From positions 1 to 64,000 of the forward strand of contig NZ_AUBA01000001.1 in assembly GCF_000429005.1 (NCBI RefSeq): 64,000 nt of DNA. The letters run 5' to 3'. The notes beneath the pieces were generated by a model. That model was not told the DNA's origin and made no database searches. It was given only the letters and a program-made list of their open reading frames with translations. The position numbers and the translations under genes were made by a program. The stretch's first letter is position 1, and every line of letters begins with the position of its first letter. Positions 33,060 through 42,700 of this stretch are shown here, in pieces. Source of the stretch: Novosphingobium acidiphilum DSM 19966 (GTDB lineage: Bacteria; Pseudomonadota; Alphaproteobacteria; Sphingomonadales; Sphingomonadaceae).

Positions 33060-34088
33060 ATGCGTGTTGACCTGTTCGATTTTGCGTTGCCGACCGATCT
33101 GATCGCGTTGCGTCCGGCGCGGCCGCGCGATGCTGCGCGGCTGTTGCATGTGCCTGGCACTGGCGATCCGGCCGATTGTGGCGTGCGCGATCTGCCGCGC
33201 CTGTTGCGCGCGGGCGATGTGTTGGTGTTCAACGACACCCGCGTGATCCAGGCGCAACTCGAAGGCCACCGGGGCGACGCGCGGATCGGTGCAACGCTGC
33301 ACAAACGGATCGATCTGCGCCGCTGGCAGGCCTTTGTGCGCAATGCCAAGCGCCTGCGCGTGGGCGAAACCATCGATTTCGGGCAGGGCGTTACCGCGCG
33401 TGCCGAATCGCGCCACGATGACGGCAGTTTTACACTGGCCTTTGCCGGCGACGAACCGGTCGAAGTCCTGCTGGAACGCGCCGGGCGCATGCCGTTGCCG
33501 CCGTATATCGCGGCCAGGCGGCCAACCGATGCGGACGATGCGCGCGATTACCAGACGATGTTTGCCGCGCGCGACGGCGCGGTGGCCGCACCGACCGCGG
33601 CGTTGCATTTCACGCCCGATCTGCTCGATGCGCTGGCCCGGGCCGGGATCGGGCATGAAACGCTGACGCTGCATGTCGGCGCTGGCACGTTCCTGCCGGT
33701 CAAGGCCGACGACACCCACGACCATGCGATGCATGCCGAATGGGGCCGGATCGAACCCGATACGGCCGCCCGCCTGAACGCGGTGCGCGCCAATGGCGGG
33801 CGGATCATTGCGGTGGGCACCACCAGTCTGCGCCTGCTGGAAAGTGCTGCGGGCGATGATCGCGTGATCCGGCCGTTTGCCGGCGATACGTCGATCTTCA
33901 TCACGCCGGGATATACGTTTCGCGCCATCGACGGGCTGATGACCAATTTTCATCTGCCCAGATCGACGCTGTTCATGCTGGTCTCGGCGCTGATGGGGCT
34001 CGACCGGATGCAGGCGGCCTATGCCCATGCCATTGCCGGGCGCTACCGGTTCTACAGCTATGGCGATGCCAGCCTGCTGATCCCCTGA
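33060..34088 (+). CDS. queA: S-adenosylmethionine:tRNA ribosyltransferase-isomerase
   Basis: Penultimate stage of queuosine formation, converting preQ1-tRNA to epoxyqueuosine-tRNA. It is 342 aa, normal. It begins MRVDLFDFALPTDLIALRPA; the family motifs VLVFNDTRVIQAQL, GRMPLPPYI, TAALHFTPDLLDAL and HLPRSTLFMLVSAL are visible. It lies 34 bp upstream of tgt, the enzyme acting just before it on the same tRNA base, so the two form a queuosine unit. Confidence 0.97.
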   Translation: MRVDLFDFALPTDLIALRPARPRDAARLLHVPGTGDPADCGVRDLPRLLRAGDVLVFNDTRVIQAQLEGHRGDARIGATLHKRIDLRRWQAFVRNAKRLRVGETIDFGQGVTARAESRHDDGSFTLAFAGDEPVEVLLERAGRMPLPPYIAARRPTDADDARDYQTMFAARDGAVAAPTAALHFTPDLLDALARAGIGHETLTLHVGAGTFLPVKADDTHDHAMHAEWGRIEPDTAARLNAVRANGGRIIAVGTTSLRLLESAAGDDRVIRPFAGDTSIFITPGYTFRAIDGLMTNFHLPRSTLFMLVSALMGLDRMQAAYAHAIAGRYRFYSYGDASLLIP

Positions 34089-34122
34089 CCGGTCTTTTTT
34101 TGAATCCTGCCCCAGTTCGGAT

Positions 34123-35256
34123 ATGCCTGATCCCATGACCCGTTTTGCGTTCCAGATCCACGCCACCGACGGCAAAGCGCGCACCGGCGTGATCCGCATG
34201 CAACGCGGCGATATCCGCACGCCCGCCTTCATGCCGGTGGGCACCGCAGCCACGGTCAAGGCGATGAAGATGGAAGATGTGCGCGCAGCCGGCGCCGACA
34301 TCATCCTGGGCAACACGTATCACCTGATGCTGCGCCCCGGCGCCGAACGCATGGCGCGGCTGGGCGGATTGCACAGGTTCGGCGGCTGGGACCGGCCGAT
34401 CCTGACCGACAGCGGCGGGTACCAGGTGATGAGCCTGGCCAGCCTGCGCAAGATCACCGAACAGGGCGTGACCTTTGCCAGCCATCATGACGGCTCGCGC
34501 CACATGCTCAGCCCCGAACGCTCGATGGAAATCCAGCGTCTGCTGGGATCCGACATCGTCATGGCGTTCGACGAATGCCCCAGGATCGACCAGCCGCGCG
34601 ATGTGATAGCCAGGTCGATGGACATGTCGATGCGCTGGGCCAGGCGCAGCCGCGATGCGTTTGATGCAGGGGGCGAACACGCGACGCGCGCGGCGCTGTT
34701 CGGCATTCAGCAGGGCGGGCTCGACGAACGACTGCGCGCCGAAAGCGCAGGCGCGCTGGCCGCAATCGGCTTTGACGGTTATGCCATCGGCGGGCTTGCC
34801 GTGGGCGAGGGGCAGGAGGCGATGTTTGCCACGCTCGATTTCGCGCCCGGCCAGTTGCCCGACACCGCACCGCGCTATCTGATGGGCGTGGGCAAGCCCG
34901 ACGATCTGGTTGGTGCGGTCGAACGCGGGGTCGACATGTTCGACTGCGTGTTGCCGACACGGTCGGGGCGCAATGGCCAGGGCTTTACCTGGAACGGCCC
35001 GGTCAACATCCGCAACGCGCGTCACGCCGAGGATTGCGAACCGCTCGATCCACGCTGCGCCTGCCCGGTCTGCGCAAAATACAGCCGCGCCTATTTGCAC
35101 CACCTGCACAAGGCTGGCGAAATGCTGGGCGCGATGCTGCTGACCGAACACAACATCTGGTTCTATCAGCAGCTTATGGCGGGCATGCGCGCGGCCATTG
35201 CCGAGCGGACATTCGCTGCCTTTGCCGCCGATTTCCGGCGCGACTACTTGTCCTGA
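34123..35256 (+). CDS. tgt: tRNA-guanine transglycosylase
   Basis: Exchanges guanine-34 for preQ1 in tRNAs with GUN anticodons. It is 377 aa. Active-site motifs are LTDSGGYQVMSLA (Asp acid/base) and FDECPR, with the nucleophile Asp in the MFDCVLPTRSGRNGQ region. The zinc site is CACPVC plus a later Cys/His. The start at 34123 (MPDPMTRFAF) could be the ATG four codons later. It follows queA. The last 13 bp overlap the convergent phosphodiesterase-like gene. Confidence 0.97.
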   Translation: MPDPMTRFAFQIHATDGKARTGVIRMQRGDIRTPAFMPVGTAATVKAMKMEDVRAAGADIILGNTYHLMLRPGAERMARLGGLHRFGGWDRPILTDSGGYQVMSLASLRKITEQGVTFASHHDGSRHMLSPERSMEIQRLLGSDIVMAFDECPRIDQPRDVIARSMDMSMRWARRSRDAFDAGGEHATRAALFGIQQGGLDERLRAESAGALAAIGFDGYAIGGLAVGEGQEAMFATLDFAPGQLPDTAPRYLMGVGKPDDLVGAVERGVDMFDCVLPTRSGRNGQGFTWNGPVNIRNARHAEDCEPLDPRCACPVCAKYSRAYLHHLHKAGEMLGAMLLTEHNIWFYQQLMAGMRAAIAERTFAAFAADFRRDYLS

Positions 35257-36614
35257 GCTTGTTGCAGAACCGGCAGCGGCGGTTTTTCCGCGCCGGGCAG
35301 GGTTGCGCCCATGGCGCGGGCCAGCGTGGGCGCGATCGCGCGCATGTCGATTTCACCCAGATCGCGGCCCTTGGCAATGCCGGGGCCCGCGATCAGAAAG
35401 GTTGAGCGCATTTCCGGCGCAGCGGGGAAATAGCCGTGCATGCCCTTGTAGCCGTTTGACGGCAGCACCAGCGGCAATCCGCTGCTCAGGAACGGAGCGG
35501 CCACCGCGCCGATTTTCAGATTGACGTAGAACGCGGCCCGGGGATTGCCACCGGCGGCAACGATCGCCGGTTCGCTGATGACCTGGGCGATCTTGGCGCC
35601 CGGATCGGCCGCGAGCCGTGCCAGCAACGCGCCGACTTTGGCCCGCAGCGCCGCATCGTCGGGCCGCGCCAGCACGATCGCAAACGAGCCGCCGGTGGCC
35701 CAGGGCATCGCTTCCCAGCCGCTGATCTTGCCAGCGGCATCGATTGTGACCAGGCCGGCATCGATGAACGGGCGGAACAGGTTGATCGCGGTGTCGACGC
35801 TGGCAAAGCCGTGGTCGCTGACAACCGCAATCACCGCGTCGGGGTGGAACTGGCGTTCGATCGCGATGATTTCCCCGACCATGGCGTCGATCGCTTCGAG
35901 CGTCTTGTGCGCTTCGTTCGATCCGGGGCCGGTCAGGTGCTGCTGATGATCGAGCGCGGTCAGATAGACGGTCATGAAACCGGGCTGGTGGTGGCGGATC
36001 AGCGACTGGGCAAACCCGGCGCGCAGTTTGTCGGCGGGCAGGGTTTCATCCTTGCCGTCGGCATAGCCTTCGCGGCGCTGGCCTTCGAGTTCGACGATCA
36101 GCCCCGGCGTCGCCAGCGCGCGCACCAGCTTGCGATCGTCGGGATGGCCGGTGCGCCAGATCTGCGGCAGGTTCCAGGTGATGTGCCGCGCGCCGACCGA
36201 GACCGGCCAGTGCACATTGCCCGTGGTCATTCGCGCCAGAAACGCCGCGTCCCACAGCGTCTGCGCCTTGTCATCTTCGGCATACCAGTACCAGCCACCG
36301 TCGTTGATGTTCATCGGATCGAAGGTGGTGTTGGCAACAATGCCATGCCGGGCGGGCGAAACGCCGGTGATCAGCGTGGTGTGGCTGGGATAGGTCAGCG
36401 TGGGCAGCACGCCTGTCACCCCCTGGGCATAACTGCCGTTGGCCAGAAACGCGGTCAGATTGGGCAGGGTCAGCCCACGCTGGCGCGCCAGCAGCACATC
36501 GGCCGGGCGCAAACCGTCGATCGAGATCAGCAGCACCGGCCGGGCCAGCGCCGGCAGCGGACACAGCATTGCCAGCGCAAGCATGGCACGAACGATCAAA
36601 CGGGTAAACGGCAT
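35244..36614 (-). CDS. exported alkaline-phosphatase superfamily protein (nucleotide pyrophosphatase/phosphodiesterase type)
   Basis: 456 aa with a signal peptide (about 1-24, ending LPALARP). It resembles ectonucleotide pyrophosphatase/phosphodiesterases: LLISIDGLRP supplies the first metal Asp, LPTLTYPSHTTLITG the nucleophile Thr, TALDHQQHLTGPGS and VVSDHGF further metal ligands, and KGMHGYFP the last His. It would hydrolyse phosphodiester or pyrophosphate bonds in the periplasm. The start at 36614 follows GGGAGAGATTCGCG, a good SD. The 3' end overlaps tgt by 13 bp. Confidence 0.88.
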   Translation of the reverse strand: MPFTRLIVRAMLALAMLCPLPALARPVLLISIDGLRPADVLLARQRGLTLPNLTAFLANGSYAQGVTGVLPTLTYPSHTTLITGVSPARHGIVANTTFDPMNINDGGWYWYAEDDKAQTLWDAAFLARMTTGNVHWPVSVGARHITWNLPQIWRTGHPDDRKLVRALATPGLIVELEGQRREGYADGKDETLPADKLRAGFAQSLIRHHQPGFMTVYLTALDHQQHLTGPGSNEAHKTLEAIDAMVGEIIAIERQFHPDAVIAVVSDHGFASVDTAINLFRPFIDAGLVTIDAAGKISGWEAMPWATGGSFAIVLARPDDAALRAKVGALLARLAADPGAKIAQVISEPAIVAAGGNPRAAFYVNLKIGAVAAPFLSSGLPLVLPSNGYKGMHGYFPAAPEMRSTFLIAGPGIAKGRDLGEIDMRAIAPTLARAMGATLPGAEKPPLPVLQQAQDK

Positions 36615-36648
36615 CGCGAATCTCTCCCTGATCGACCGCTGATCAAAC

Positions 36649-36685
36649 AAAAAGGCCCGCCTGCCAAGAGGCAAGCGGGCCTTTT
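36649..36685 (-). terminator. intrinsic terminator after the ferredoxin gene
   Basis: GGCCCGC and GCGGGCC (36654-36681) pair, extended by TGCC/GGCA around a short loop, with four A's complement on one side and AAAAA/TTTTT on the other. On the minus strand the T-run (36653-36649) follows the stem, ending the ferredoxin transcript 22 bp after its stop and ahead of the phosphodiesterase gene. Confidence 0.85.
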
Positions 36686-36707
36686 GTGATTGTGTTGCCG
36701 CGCGCGA

Positions 36708-37025
36708 TCAGTCTTCGGGTGCGATCGTGACTTTCAGGCCGTCAAGCGCATCGGTGATCGGCAGCTGGCACGACAGGCGCGACGTTTCACCGCGGTGCTC
36801 AGAGCTGTCGAGCAGGTCGTTTTCATCATCGCTGAGCGGGGCCAGCTTGTCGGCAAAGGCCGGATCGACAAACACGTGGCATGTCGCGCACGAGCAGCAG
36901 CCGCCGCACAGCGCCAGCAGTTCGTCAAAGCCGTTGTCGCGGATGGCTTCCATCACGGTGGTGCCGGTCGTGGCATCGATGGTCTTTTCCTCGCCCGCGC
37001 GATTCACGACAGTCAGCTTTGGCAT
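36708..37025 (-). CDS. 2Fe-2S ferredoxin (ISC/adrenodoxin type)
   Basis: 105 aa electron carrier. The four cluster cysteines occur in the vertebrate-type spacing: CGGCCSCATCHVFV gives three of them, and the fourth is in SRLSCQLPIT. DENDLLD is the acidic partner-binding helix typical of adrenodoxin-like ferredoxins that serve hydroxylases, P450s or Fe-S assembly. The start at 37025 follows GGAGACTTGGGACC. It is monocistronic, with its own terminator. Confidence 0.93.
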   Translation of the reverse strand: MPKLTVVNRAGEEKTIDATTGTTVMEAIRDNGFDELLALCGGCCSCATCHVFVDPAFADKLAPLSDDENDLLDSSEHRGETSRLSCQLPITDALDGLKVTIAPED

Positions 37026-37204
37026 GGTCCCAAGTCTCCGTTGTGTGGCCCGGCGTTTCGGCAAGGATGGGCCCTTTGCCGCGCGCGTGCTGTGTGCATT
37101 ACCGGGCGCGGCTGGTATCGACCGCGCGTGACTTTGGCAAGACACCGCCTTACGCAGGGCAAAAAGGATGGCCGAATGGGAATAGCGATGCTTGAGAACC
37201 TGCC

Positions 37205-37822
37205 ATGGGATTGACCGCCGACCAGATCCGCGTCGGGTTGGACCATGTCGCACGCCACAGCATGCCGATGGCAGCCGCGTTGCAGCGCGTGGGATATCCC
37301 GAACCGCGCATCCGCGTGCGCGGCTGGCACACGTTGTTGCGCACGATCGTTGGCCAGCAGGTCAGCGTGGCCGCCGCTGCTTCAGTGTGGAACAAGCTGG
37401 AAGGCCTGCTGGGCCAGGGGATGGACCCGCACGATGTGCTGGCCGCGTCGTTCGATGATCTGCGCGCCTGCGGTCTTTCGCGGCAAAAACAGGGCTATGC
37501 CCGGTCGTTGTGCGAACTGGTGGCAGACGGCGCGATCCGGTTCGATGCCTTGCCCGACGATGACGAGGCAGCGATTGCGCAGCTGACGCAAATCAAGGGT
37601 ATCGGGCGGTGGTCGGCGGAAATCTATCTGCTGTTTGCCGAAGGCCGGCCCGATATCTGGCCGGCGGGCGATCTGGCGGTGCAAGTGGGCCTGGGCAAAT
37701 TGCTGGGGCATGCCGAGCGCCCCGATGAACGCACCACACGCGATCTGGCCGAGATCTGGCGCCCGCATCGCGGCGCGGTCGCGATCTTCACCTGGCATTG
37801 TTACAACAACCCGGCGCTGTGA
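37205..37822 (+). CDS. DNA-3-methyladenine glycosylase II (AlkA-type HhH-GPD)
   Basis: 205 aa base-excision repair glycosylase. The helix-hairpin-helix is LTQIKGIGRWSAEIYLLF and the catalytic Asp lies in WPAGDLAVQVGL, the HhH-GPD arrangement of AlkA. The N-terminal LLRTIVGQQVSVAAAASVWNKL segment is typical. It lacks the long N-terminal domain of E. coli AlkA, as in many short bacterial forms. It is followed 29 bp later by a short-chain dehydrogenase, perhaps cotranscribed. Confidence 0.92.
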   Translation: MGLTADQIRVGLDHVARHSMPMAAALQRVGYPEPRIRVRGWHTLLRTIVGQQVSVAAAASVWNKLEGLLGQGMDPHDVLAASFDDLRACGLSRQKQGYARSLCELVADGAIRFDALPDDDEAAIAQLTQIKGIGRWSAEIYLLFAEGRPDIWPAGDLAVQVGLGKLLGHAERPDERTTRDLAEIWRPHRGAVAIFTWHCYNNPAL

Positions 37823-37851
37823 CAGCGCCCGGAACCGACGGGACACGCGAC

Positions 37852-38652
37852 ATGACGGGCACAAAGGCCATTTTCATCACCGGCGGCGGATCGGGCATCG
37901 GCCGCGCCGTGGCGTGCAAATTCGCCGCCGAAGGCTGGTTTGTCGGGCTTGGCGATATCAGCGAAGACGGCATGGCGGGCACCCGCGCATTGTTGCCTGC
38001 GGGGCGCTGTTTCAGCGTGCAGCTGGATGTGCGCGATCGCGGGCAGTGGGACGATGCGCTGGGCGCCTTTGCCGAAGTGGCAGGCGGCATCGATGTCGTG
38101 TTCAACAACGCCGGCATTCCGATCGGCGGAGCGCTGGTCGACTGTTCGCCCGAGGAAATCGAGCGCACGCTGGATATCAATCTGAAGGGCGTGCTGTTTG
38201 GTGCGCAGGCGGCCTGGCCGTGGCTGAAAAAGCGCGCGCCCGGGTCGTGCCTGCTCAACACCGCCAGCGCGGCGGGGATCTATGGCGTGCCTGGCGCGTC
38301 GGTCTATTGCGCAACCAAGTTCGGGGTGCGCGCAATCACCGAATCGCTTGACGGGGAATGGGCCGCCGACGGCATCATCGTGCGCGACCTGATGCCCGGC
38401 TTCATCGAAACCCCGCTGCTCGACATCGCGCCAAACCGCAAAAGCAACGAGGCGATTCGCGATCGCGTGACCACTGCCGGGCTGGAGATCACGCCTGTGG
38501 CCACGGTGGCCGACGCCGCCTGGGCCGCGGTCCACGGCGAACGCCTGCACACGCTGGTAGGCAAGACCGCGCGGCAGGCCAGTTTCTTCGCCCGTTTCCT
38601 GCCTGGCATGATCCGTAGCCGCAACAAGGCGTCGGGTCGTCCGTTGGGCTAG
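37852..38652 (+). CDS. short-chain dehydrogenase/reductase (SDR)
   Basis: 266 aa classical SDR. The N-terminal GGGSGIGRAVACKF is the TGxxxGxG cofactor loop, NNAG stabilises the central sheet, and the active site is Ser (NTASAAG), Tyr and Lys in YCATKFG. Asp in LGDISEDG after the second strand suggests NAD(H) preference. MPGFIETPLLD follows as usual. Substrate unknown. The start at 37852 has GGGACACGCGAC upstream. It converges on radC with 2 bp between stop codons. Confidence 0.92.
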   Translation: MTGTKAIFITGGGSGIGRAVACKFAAEGWFVGLGDISEDGMAGTRALLPAGRCFSVQLDVRDRGQWDDALGAFAEVAGGIDVVFNNAGIPIGGALVDCSPEEIERTLDINLKGVLFGAQAAWPWLKKRAPGSCLLNTASAAGIYGVPGASVYCATKFGVRAITESLDGEWAADGIIVRDLMPGFIETPLLDIAPNRKSNEAIRDRVTTAGLEITPVATVADAAWAAVHGERLHTLVGKTARQASFFARFLPGMIRSRNKASGRPLG

Positions 38653-38654
38653 GG

Positions 38655-39419
38655 TCAGATCAGGCCCTTCGCCTTCAGCGAGACATGGCCTTCGCGGCCG
38701 ATGATCACGTGATCATGCACGGTGATGCCCAGATGGCGGCCCGCCTCGATGATCTTTTGAGTCACCTGGATATCGGCGCGGCTGGGCTGGGGTGATCCCG
38801 ACGGGTGGTTGTGCACCAGGATCAGCGCGGCGGCGCCGATTGCCATGGCCTTGGCAATGATTTCGCGGGTGTAGATCGCCGATTCGTCGAGCGTGCCATC
38901 GCTGACCACCTGGTCGAGCAACAGGCGGTTCTGCACATTGAGATACAGCACGCGGACGCGTTCGTGCGTCAGATGCGCCATGTCGATATGCAGATAATCG
39001 ATCAGCGCCTGCCAGCTCGACAGCACCGAATCCTGCTGCACCGTCGTCAGCGCCAGACGACGCGCGGCGATGCCGGCAATCTTCAGCGCGGCGGCGGCGG
39101 TTTCCTTGATGCCCGAAACCTGCATCAATGCGCGCGGTTCGGCGTTGAACACCCCCGCCAGCGATCCGAACCGTTGCAGCAGCACACGCGCCAGCGGCTT
39201 GACGTCCTTTTGCGGGATCGCGGTCATCAACAGGTATTCGATCAGTTCGTGATCGGCCAGTGCATCGTCGCCGCCATCGAGCAGCCGCTGGCGCAATCGC
39301 GCACGATGGCCCGACGGATCATGCCCGGTTTCGCGCAGGCGGTCGGCGCGTTGGCCTTTGTCGGGTGCTGGCTGGGCGCCGGATGCGGCAAACAGGCTGG
39401 GTTCATCGCTCATCGTCAT
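38655..39419 (-). CDS. radC: RadC family protein (UPF0758, JAMM/MPN+ domain)
   Basis: 254 aa from the ATG at 39419; an ATG two codons later is equally good. The N-terminal helix-hairpin-helix-like region (DHELIEYLLMTAIPQKDVKPLA and VSGIKETAAAALKI) precedes the JAMM metal site HNHPSGSPQPSRAD with an upstream Glu in ESAIYTREI. Despite its name the biological role is unsettled; the JAMM fold suggests a metal-dependent peptidase or nuclease-associated function. The longer upstream frame is not conserved and overlaps the divergent ydbH start. Confidence 0.92.
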   Translation of the reverse strand: MTMSDEPSLFAASGAQPAPDKGQRADRLRETGHDPSGHRARLRQRLLDGGDDALADHELIEYLLMTAIPQKDVKPLARVLLQRFGSLAGVFNAEPRALMQVSGIKETAAAALKIAGIAARRLALTTVQQDSVLSSWQALIDYLHIDMAHLTHERVRVLYLNVQNRLLLDQVVSDGTLDESAIYTREIIAKAMAIGAAALILVHNHPSGSPQPSRADIQVTQKIIEAGRHLGITVHDHVIIGREGHVSLKAKGLI

Positions 39420-39460
39420 GGTGATTGCCCAAGCCGGGCATCTGCGCAAGAAGGGGGACG

Positions 39461-42400
39461 ATGGCGGACGATACCGATTTGGCGGATGATGATCGCAAAC
39501 CGCATCGCAGTGGCCGTGTGCGGCGCATCGCGCTGGTCGGTGCGGGCACGGTGGCGCTGGTGCTGGGCGGGGTATGGGGCGCGCGTGAACGCATCGCTGC
39601 CAACCTGATCGACCGCGAACTGGCCAGCCTGCAACTGCCGATGCAGTATCGCATCGTATCGATCGGGCTGGGGCGCGAACTGCTGGGTTCGGTGGTGGTC
39701 GGTGATCCGATGCATCCCGATCTGACTGTCGACCGTGTCGAGGTGGTGCTGCGCTATGGGCTGGGCGGGCCACAGATCGATCGCCTTGCGCTGATCAAGC
39801 CACGCCTGCACGGCCGGGTGATCGATGGGCAGGTGCATCTGGGCGCGCTCGACCGCGTGCTTTACGCCCCGTCGTCGGGTGAACCGCTGCGCCTGCCCGA
39901 ATGGTCGCTGGTGCTGTCGGATGCGCGCGGGCGGATCGACAGCGATTTTGGCCCGCTGGCCTTTTCGGCCGATGGCCAGGGGCGGCTGTCGGACGGGTTC
40001 GCCGGCACGGTGGGTGTGGTGATGCCGCAGGCGCATGCGGGTGCATGCGATGCCGTGCGCACAACGCTGTTCGGTCACGTCACCACGCAGGCCGGCAAAC
40101 CGCGCATCGACGGGCCCTTGCGCAGCGGCGGCGTCCGTTGCGGCGATACGCGGCTGGACAGGGGGCGGATCGATCTGGCGATTGCGGGCGATACCGCGCT
40201 GTCCAGCTGGTCCATCGGCGGACGTCTGGCCTTGGGAAAAATCGACAGCGGCCACCGCGCCAGCCTGATGGCGCTGGGTGGCGAGGCGGGGCTGCGCTGG
40301 CAGGCCGGGCAAAGTGACCTTTCCGGGCGGATCACGCTTGACCTGCACGGGCTGACCGCGCCGCAGGTGCGGCTGGACCAGGCGCGGTTCGACGGGATGC
40401 TGCATGCCCGCGGCCTGGCGGGGATCGATCTGCGCGGCGATATCGATGGCAAGGGTCTGGCGCGGGGCACTGTCGCGATCGCTGCGATCGACCGGATGCG
40501 CGGCCGTGCCCGTGGCACGCCGGTTGCGCCGTTGCTCGATCGCGCCGCCATGGCGCTGGCCCGGCAAGAGCCCGGCAGCCGCGTGGCAGGATCGTTGGGC
40601 CTGCACGTTGATGCGGCGGACTGGCGGCTGGTCATGCCGATGGTGCAAGTGCATGGCGGCCAAGGCGGGCAGAGGCTGGCGCGGTTTGATCGCCTGGTAC
40701 TGACCGGAGGTGCAGGCAAATTTGCGCATCTGGCCGGATATTTCACCACCGGTGGCGGCGGTTTGCCCGCCATCACCGGCGCAATGACGGCAGGTGGCGC
40801 GTCGGGCGCGCAGCTCCGGATCGCCATGGCGCCGTATACCGCCGATGCGGCCTCGCTTGCGGTGCCGGACATGGTGGTGACACCAGCCGCAGGCGGCGCA
40901 TTCGGCTTTGCCGGCACCGTGGCGCTGAGCGGGCCGCTGGGGCAGGGGCGGATCGACCGGCTGGTTGTGCCGGTCGACGGCGCACTGACCGGCAACGGGC
41001 AGCTTGCGTTGCTGCGCCATTGTGTAACGCCGCGGTTTGACCGGCTGCGCACCGGTTCGCTTGATCTGGCGCATGGCGCCGTCAGGTTGTGCCCGGTCGG
41101 CGGTGCCATGGTCCGGGCCGGCGCCAACGGAGTAGCGCTGGCCGCCACCATGCCCGGGCTGGCAATGGCTGGCACCTCCGCGGATGCGCCGGTCGGCCTG
41201 CGCACCGGGGCGGCGCGGATCGCCTGGCCCGGCACCAGCACGGTCGATGCGCTGGATGTGACGATGGGGCGGGGCGCCGATGCGCAGCATGTGCATGTCG
41301 ACAGCGTATCGCTGGGGTGGACCAACGGCGTGGCGGGCGGCACCTTTGCCGGCGGCAATCTGGCATCCGCCGCGTTGCCGGCAAAGCTGGGTGCGGCGGG
41401 CGGGGCCTGGCAACTGGATGGCGGGCATGTAACCGTATCGGGCGGGACATTGCTGATCAGCGATACGGCGATCCCGGCTCGGTTTGCCCCGGTTGGCGCG
41501 CGCGACGCGATGATGACCTGGGCCGATGGCGCGGTCACCGCCAGCGCGCGGCTGATCGCGCCGCATTCGGGCGATGGCCTGGCGCGCGTGACGCTGCGCC
41601 ATGATCCGGGCAGCGGCCGGGGCCATGCCGAGGTGACGATACCCGGGCTGACCTTCCGCACGCCCGATCCCAAAACCGGCACAAGGGGGCTGCAGCCAAC
41701 CGACCTGTCGGACCTGGCCAAGGGTATCGCCGCGCTGGCCAATGGCACGATCACCGGGTCGGCGAAATTTGACTGGAACACCGCCGCGCCCGGTGGCGGT
41801 TTGACCGGCAGTGGGCGCATTTCAAGCGACGATCTTGATTTTGCAGGCGACCTCGGGCCGGTCGAAGGCCTGGCGGGCACGATCGAATTCACCGATCTGA
41901 TCCACCTGGTCACCGCCCCGCACCAGCATCTGAAACTGGCCAGCATCAACCCGGGGATCGAGGTCACCAATGGCGACATTGACCTTGATCTGCACGAAGG
42001 GCTGGTGGTGCGCCTCAACCGCGCACGTTGGCCGTTTGAAGGCGGCACAATCGATCTCGAGCCGACCGAGTTGCATTTCGGTGTGGTTGAGCCGCGCCGG
42101 TTTGCCGTGCTGGTGACAGGGCTTGAGGCGGGGCGTTTCCTGCAGCACATGAACATGTCGAACCTGTCTGCCACCGGCATGTTCGACGGGCGCCTGCCGC
42201 TGGTGTTCGACGCCAATGGCGGGCGGATTACCGGGGGGCAACTGGTCAGCCGCGCGCCCGGCGGCAATGTCAGCTATGTTGGCGCGCTGAGCTATCGCGA
42301 CCTGTCGCCGATGGCCAATTACGCGTTCAAGATGCTGCGTTCGGTCGATTACCACACGATGACGATCGGTCTGGAGGGGGATCTGTCGGGCGAAGTCGTG

Positions 42401-42700
42401 ACCAAAGTCAGTTTTGGCGGGATCAGCCAGGGCCAGGGGGCCGAACGCAACGTGATCACGCGGCAACTGGCACGGTTGCCCATCCGGTTCGATATCAACG
42501 TGCGCACACAGTTCTATCAGCTGATCAATACGTTGCGCTCGCTCTATGATCCGTCGCTGATCCCCGATCCGCGCGACAAGGGCCTGATCGATGCGCAAGG
42601 ACGCCCATTGCACCACCACGGTGCGGTAACCGTGGGCTCGCCCACCGCCGCCGGGACAGGCGGCATCATTCAGCATCAAGCAAGCGGGGCCATGCCATGA
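39461..42700 (+). CDS. ydbH: YdbH-like AsmA-family intermembrane lipid-transport protein
   Basis: 1079 aa. One N-terminal membrane helix (about 22-42) anchors a very long, beta-strand-rich periplasmic body. The conserved C-terminal YdbH domain (about 830-1050) includes QHMNMSNLSATGMFDGRLPLVFD, ITGGQLVSRAPGGNVSYVG and LINTLRSLYDPS. In E. coli YdbH, with TamB and YhdP, carries phospholipids to the outer membrane. The following genes encode its known partners YnbE and YdbL, which makes the call firm. The ATG at 39461 follows AAGGGGGACG. It diverges from radC over 41 bp. Confidence 0.9.
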   Translation: MADDTDLADDDRKPHRSGRVRRIALVGAGTVALVLGGVWGARERIAANLIDRELASLQLPMQYRIVSIGLGRELLGSVVVGDPMHPDLTVDRVEVVLRYGLGGPQIDRLALIKPRLHGRVIDGQVHLGALDRVLYAPSSGEPLRLPEWSLVLSDARGRIDSDFGPLAFSADGQGRLSDGFAGTVGVVMPQAHAGACDAVRTTLFGHVTTQAGKPRIDGPLRSGGVRCGDTRLDRGRIDLAIAGDTALSSWSIGGRLALGKIDSGHRASLMALGGEAGLRWQAGQSDLSGRITLDLHGLTAPQVRLDQARFDGMLHARGLAGIDLRGDIDGKGLARGTVAIAAIDRMRGRARGTPVAPLLDRAAMALARQEPGSRVAGSLGLHVDAADWRLVMPMVQVHGGQGGQRLARFDRLVLTGGAGKFAHLAGYFTTGGGGLPAITGAMTAGGASGAQLRIAMAPYTADAASLAVPDMVVTPAAGGAFGFAGTVALSGPLGQGRIDRLVVPVDGALTGNGQLALLRHCVTPRFDRLRTGSLDLAHGAVRLCPVGGAMVRAGANGVALAATMPGLAMAGTSADAPVGLRTGAARIAWPGTSTVDALDVTMGRGADAQHVHVDSVSLGWTNGVAGGTFAGGNLASAALPAKLGAAGGAWQLDGGHVTVSGGTLLISDTAIPARFAPVGARDAMMTWADGAVTASARLIAPHSGDGLARVTLRHDPGSGRGHAEVTIPGLTFRTPDPKTGTRGLQPTDLSDLAKGIAALANGTITGSAKFDWNTAAPGGGLTGSGRISSDDLDFAGDLGPVEGLAGTIEFTDLIHLVTAPHQHLKLASINPGIEVTNGDIDLDLHEGLVVRLNRARWPFEGGTIDLEPTELHFGVVEPRRFAVLVTGLEAGRFLQHMNMSNLSATGMFDGRLPLVFDANGGRITGGQLVSRAPGGNVSYVGALSYRDLSPMANYAFKMLRSVDYHTMTIGLEGDLSGEVVTKVSFGGISQGQGAERNVITRQLARLPIRFDINVRTQFYQLINTLRSLYDPSLIPDPRDKGLIDAQGRPLHHHGAVTVGSPTAAGTGGIIQHQASGAMP

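Noticed and set aside
34089..34122. Terminator between queA and tgt (CCGGTC followed by seven T)
   Set aside because: The T-run is present but the preceding stem is a 4-bp palindrome with no loop, and the two genes act in one pathway.
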